From: Choanephora cucurbitarum
Taxonomy: Eukaryota > Mucoromycota > Mucoromycetes > Mucorales > Choanephoraceae
Direction: 5' to 3'
Assembly: GCA_025331435.1 (NCBI GenBank)
Contig: JAIWNI010000064.1
Span: 1 to 64,000 of the forward strand
Length of the DNA stretch: 64,000 nucleotides
A program made the translations under genes and the position numbers. How positions within the stretch are numbered: the stretch's first letter is position 1; each line of letters opens with the position of its first letter. Positions 59,746 to 64,000 of the stretch are shown one piece after another. The notes beneath the pieces were generated by a model. It had not been told where the DNA came from, made no database searches, and worked only from the letters and a program-made list of their open reading frames with translations.

Positions 59746-61321
59746 ATGTTGACTCGACTATTCTCTAAACGTCTTTTATTGCCTTGCCTATTTATATTAC
59801 CTTGTACATATGCCTATTTGACAGCAACATCCCATGGAACACAATACAGCCCACCTTCCTGTCATCTTATTGTGATTGCAAGCACATGGTGCCTTATTGA
59901 ATGTCTTTTCTATCTCTATTTTATACACACAAAACAACGACTTCAATCTATAACTAAGCCGGAAAGACTGTTGACAAAGATCGAGCGAGCAGCTCTATTT
60001 CGGCAGTGCATAAATACCATCAAAGACTTTCAAGCATGGTGTGAAGGCTGGTTCTATTACCGAACCAACTATACACATCCTTCGATTCATCAGATCCATC
60101 GGCAAAACATTGCCCAGTGGTAAATCAATAATGATTTCATTATACTATGTTACACGACACTAATTTTAGTTTTGAAGGCTTGCTTGGGCATTTTGGCATG
60201 ACCATTTAGAACATGTACAAAAAGAGAAGGCATGGGCTGAGGAACTGGAATGGATGATCAGAGAAGCAGAAGACAGGTTTAGCTATCAATTCCCAGATGG
60301 ATTAAATCCAGATGTTGAATGCATTCGTCTCAACCTGGATCCTGTCAACGCAGTTCATCGCCCACTCTTGGCATATGTGGGTATCTACCTGATAACACAA
60401 TGCTTCAATTTGGTGGGCTTACAATGGTGTTGGGGGTTCACTCCTTCTCACTCTACTACCCATAGCTGGGGTGGCCCTATCCAACTGTTAGATCATCTCT
60501 ATCAATCCTTATTTAATCTTGCATCGCATCAGCCCAAAGATAAAATCACTTATTGGTATCGTGCACCTACAGATGGACAAAGAAAGACACCCATTGTGTT
60601 TGTTCATGGTATTGGCATCGGTGTCTTAAGTTATGCTGAATGGATCTCGCTTCTGTTGTCTCGTCTAAGTGATCGACCTATCTTCCTAGTTGAATTACCC
60701 TATGTCGCTATGCGCATGGTAGATACAGTACCCACTGCTACAGAAACAACGAAGGAAGTTCGACAGATGTTGAATCAATATGGTTATGATAAAGCAGTGT
60801 ATGTCTCCCATTCACTTGGTACAGCAGTCACTAGCTGGATCATCAAGTTGGCCCCAGACACAGTGGCAGGAACAGTCATGATTGATCCTATCTGTTTCTT
60901 ATTACACTATCACCATGTTGCTTTCAACTTTGTGCATCGTTTGCCCAAACAACTGATTGAAGTAAGTGATGATTGTTCTTCAGTTGTGATCGTTTGATTG
61001 ATCTATTCTTTTTAGTATTTGATGTATTATGGAGCAAGTAGAGAGATGTACATCAGCTATTACATTTCACGGCATTTCCAATGGTTTGAATCCATCTGCT
61101 TTGTGGAGCACATACAAAAGACTACCTTGAATAACATGGCTGTATTTCTATCAGAGAAAGATAGAATTGTAGGCAGTGAAGATGTCTATCATTATTTATT
61201 GGAACATGGCATTAACACCTATGTGATGAAGGGACTAGAACATGCCATGTTTTTGATCAACCGAAAGTGGAAAAATACCATCATTCATCAAATTGAAACT
61301 ATCTCATCCAAGACAGACTAA
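59746..61321 (+). CDS. Membrane-anchored alpha/beta hydrolase, 487 aa
   Basis: Exons are 59746-60119, 60178-60961 and 61016-61321 (phases agree; TG|G rebuilds Trp). Two hydrophobic stretches near the N-terminus (LLLPCLFILPCTYAYL and a second around HLIVIASTWCLIE) suggest membrane anchoring. The hydrolase fold begins around residue 285 with the oxyanion loop IVFVHGIGIG. The nucleophile elbow is VSHSLGTA, a candidate acid is FLSEKDRIVG, and the His is in KGLEHAMFL. The triad therefore looks complete. This is a family of fungal lipase/esterase-like enzymes. The substrate is unknown. The gene is convergent with the EF-hand gene. Confidence 0.85.
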
Positions 61322-62591
61322 GATACGCTACTTATTATTCTAATACACACCTAATACAACTAAGTTAATACAATCTAGTTAGAGATAAACTACTTTCTCT
61401 TCTGCTTACCCTCTTAAAGAAAACTCTTTTCAGGAATAAACATACCTCTTTGTTCTCTAATACAGCGCTTGTTTGTCTGTAGATACAATCAAAAACAACG
61501 TTTATGGTTTATGTTGTCAGTCATTGAAGTTTACTACACTTGCCTTAAAAGTACTTTGAATGTTTGTGAGCAATATGATGTTCTGACAGCCAATTGAGTC
61601 AAACAATGCACTTTCTGGGCCTCAATTAGAACAGAGAACAATATGTTTCCTTCTCTCTAATTACCACTTTCTATGACAAAGTAAGCCAAATGGTATTTTG
61701 CTCTCTTTTTTCTTTCTTTCTTTCTTTAGGGGATTGTTGTGTAAACATGAATGACATATGCTTAGCTAAAACACCATTAGCCACTGACATCACTGCCTTT
61801 CTCATGAGGAGGCATACCTGCATAGACTTGTAAGAATAATCAGACACTCGGATATAAGTCTAGAACCTCCTAATTCTCTTTACTATCTCTATAATAAAGA
61901 TAGATTTAGCTCTATTGATTGATTAGGAACTGTTTTTTTACTCTGAATTTCTCTGTAAGCGGAAGTCTATATCTTTCCCATTTCAGTCAAGTTGCGTCAC
62001 TTTCGCCATTGCTTTTTTTTTGTGTCTGTGTCAATCGCTCAGCATTGACTCATGTTTGATACATCATTGTTGTCAAAATCTCATCTCCTTTTTTATCATA
62101 TTATTCAATTCAGCATGTGTTATCATTAGAAAGCACAATCTGTTCTTACAGACTCTTCTCGACTGATAAATAGGGAGTATGGTGATTCAATAAGAAAGTC
62201 ATGTGCCTTAAAAATAGCCTCAAGACACAACTTCCACTATTACAAATAGGGTGATTTACCTATAATTAATCATATATGTCAAGAGTACTACAATTAGGCG
62301 CACACACGCAAATATACACATCATACTAAACTAAAGAGGGAGAAGGGAATGAGATAAATAGGTATTGTTTTTTTTTGTAGTTGTATTAAGGTAACAGTAA
62401 TCGCAGTAATAAGAGTAATAAACAAAATAATAATAGTAAATGGCAAATATTGACGTTATAACATATATATATATATATGTGTGTGTGTAAGAGAGAGTAA
62501 GCATATAAGTAGTATGTAAAAGGTTAAGTGTTGTATCATATGATAACCATAGTAAATAAAATAACAATAATATACAATAAATAAAAGAGAA
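61322..62591. other. Convergent intergenic region with microsatellites
   Basis: No gene. A TTTC repeat lies near 61705-61730. A compound (TA)n(TG)n repeat lies at about 62461-62489. The minus-strand Tyr-rich frames here are products of the simple repeats. Confidence 0.55.
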
Positions 62592-63725
62592 TTAGCGTGA
62601 AGGAACAACACTGGAGAGTGTAATAGGCGATATCTGTTGTTTTCTGGTATCAGCAATTTCCATTGAGTTCAATGCAGCATCTAGACTTGTCATACTAGTT
62701 GGTCTGCTTAAGGGCTTTTTTTCCTGTATCGCGGTTGGACTGGCAGGTACACTCTGACTGTTGCGTGTTGTTGTACTGCTAGAGAGACGATGTTGATGAC
62801 TGTATTCGAGTAACTCAGCTTGAGAGAGACGAACAGATAGCTTAGAAGAGGAAGATGGAGAGCGTTTGCCTGATACATGAGATCGAATGGAAGCAGCACG
62901 TGAGGGTGCTCGAGGATAATTCGAAAGATGATGTTCGGCCAAGAACTGTTCTAGGAAATCAACAATCAAAGGTTCTCTCATGGCTGATAATTTATATTCA
63001 TCGAATGACTAAAAAAAAAAATAACATGTCAACCCTTCATTTTATCACTTATTTTTTTCTTGTTTTAGACACTTACCAGTCTTCCATCATTATTAACATC
63101 GAAATCCTTAAAGAGATGCTCAATCATTTCCTTGATTTCAGTTGTTCTATCTTCTGCTGAAAATGTGCCCGACTGGTTTCTATGTAAATTGAGAGTGGTA
63201 ATACTACAAAAGGGTAAGCACTTACTAATTTTAGCATGACTTGTTCTAACTCTGGTTTGGTGAGATAACCATCATGATCGACATCATATAATTTAAAGGA
63301 CACTAGATTTAAAGTTTGTTTCAAATGATAAAAAAGAGACATCAGTACCATACGAACTAAAGGTGATTGTTTTGCTCCCTTACGATTTAATTTTTCATCA
63401 GGTGTTCCTTTCATAAACACACTTAATCCATCCACAAATTCACAAAAGTCGATACTGTTCTTACTGTCACCACCAAAGGCAGAATAGAGCTGTTCTAGGA
63501 ATACATCGTCATTGGCAGAAGCATAGGGTACGCATTTCTTTACAGTCTAATGCTTGTTGGTCAGTTAAGATAGAGACACACAATAGTATGTCATCTATTT
63601 ACCTCTTTAAACACTTCTTGAGTGATACTGGATCTACTTGACTTGGTAGAAGATCCTACCTTATGGCGAAGGTCATGAATTTCTTTCTTGGTAACTGTTA
63701 TGAAGCGTCCTTTGTTAGACACCAT
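62592..63725 (-). CDS. EF-hand calcium-binding protein, 287 aa
   Basis: The minus-strand exons are 63725-63603, 63546-63384, 63302-63222, 63156-63077 and 63008-62592. Two canonical EF loops are visible: DVDHDGYLTKPE and DVNNDGRLSFDE, the second reassembled across an intron. A degenerate hand (GGDSKNSIDFCEF) precedes them. The C-terminal 120 residues are disordered and Ser-rich, with SxR sites that could be phosphorylated. It is a soluble calcium sensor or adaptor of unknown partner. The exon 3/4 junction is problematic: the perfect donor GTAAGT (63225) breaks the frame, while GTGCTT four bases on keeps it. The latter was used. The start was chosen as the first ATG (MVSNKGRFITVTKKE). Confidence 0.78.
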
Positions 63726-64000
63726 GTCACTCTTGTTCCATTGTCACTCACAATGTGTCTTTTTAGACAAAACATCATTTTCGTGTCTTTCTCTACTTTT
63801 CACTTGTCCCATTTATGTAATAGAATTTGAAAAAGAAAAAGAAAAAGAAAGAAAGAAAAAATAGTAGCAGGATTTAATTTCGATTTCACCCAATTCTTGC
63901 CCTTGTTTCGTTGTACGCACACACCCGAAAAAAAAAGGGCTTTGCATTGGTAACCTTTTAATAGGTGGGCTAATACACTTGTATCCTTTTATAGTAATTC
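63726..64000. other. Upstream region of the EF-hand gene
   Basis: It contains A/G-rich runs (63830-63860), which are pyrimidine-rich on the coding strand as at other promoters in the window. No gene seen. Confidence 0.45.

Noticed and set aside
62331..62656. Tyr/His-rich minus-strand frames
   Set aside because: Products of the TA/TG microsatellite and T-rich DNA.

Overview
The window reads as nuclear DNA of an early-diverging fungus, most likely Mucoromycota (Mucorales-like). It is AT-rich. Its genes carry many 50-80 bp GT..AG introns with TACTAAT-like branch sites, and the conserved proteins are fungal housekeeping ones. It also holds decayed Tc1/mariner, DDE and Fanzor/TnpB-like sequences of the kind known from Mucorales. 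The organism assignment is inference.

Layout. 1-768 is the 3' end of an IML2/TTC39-like gene, followed by a small unknown gene (1232-1666). 2.5-13.2 kb is a mobile-element graveyard. It holds two foldback/MITE-like elements, an unrecognised nine-exon gene with a stop, a Fanzor1-like RuvC nuclease relic with a lost catalytic Asp, and a 1.78 kb Tc1-type transposon with intact terminal repeats and a dead, interrupted transposase. 13.9-23.6 kb is a nuclear-transport pair in tandem: TPR/Mlp1-like nuclear basket protein and importin Kap123. A coiled-coil gene follows on the minus strand (24.5-27.2 kb), then a relic DDE transposase with all three catalytic residues substituted. Next is an FG-GAP-type beta-propeller gene (29.9-31.4 kb), convergent with a giant minus-strand gene (31.5-50.2 kb, 11 exons, about 6005 residues). 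The giant protein has ten lectin-like beta-trefoil units at its N-terminus, a long helical repeat region and a C-terminal HAD-like domain. 50.2-56.0 kb is gene-poor with a second TnpB/Fanzor-like relic. NOP2 rRNA methyltransferase (56.1-58.1 kb), an alpha/beta hydrolase (59.7-61.3 kb) and an EF-hand protein (62.6-63.7 kb, minus) close the window.

How the genes relate. There are no operons. Kap123 (import of ribosomal proteins), Nop2 (60S assembly) and Mlp1/TPR (nuclear basket) share a ribosome-biogenesis/nuclear-traffic theme, but their proximity may be chance. The most unusual object is the giant lectin-helical-HAD protein, whose architecture I do not recognise as a described family. Exon joins were worked out by hand from splice signals and reading-frame phase and were not checked against RNA data.
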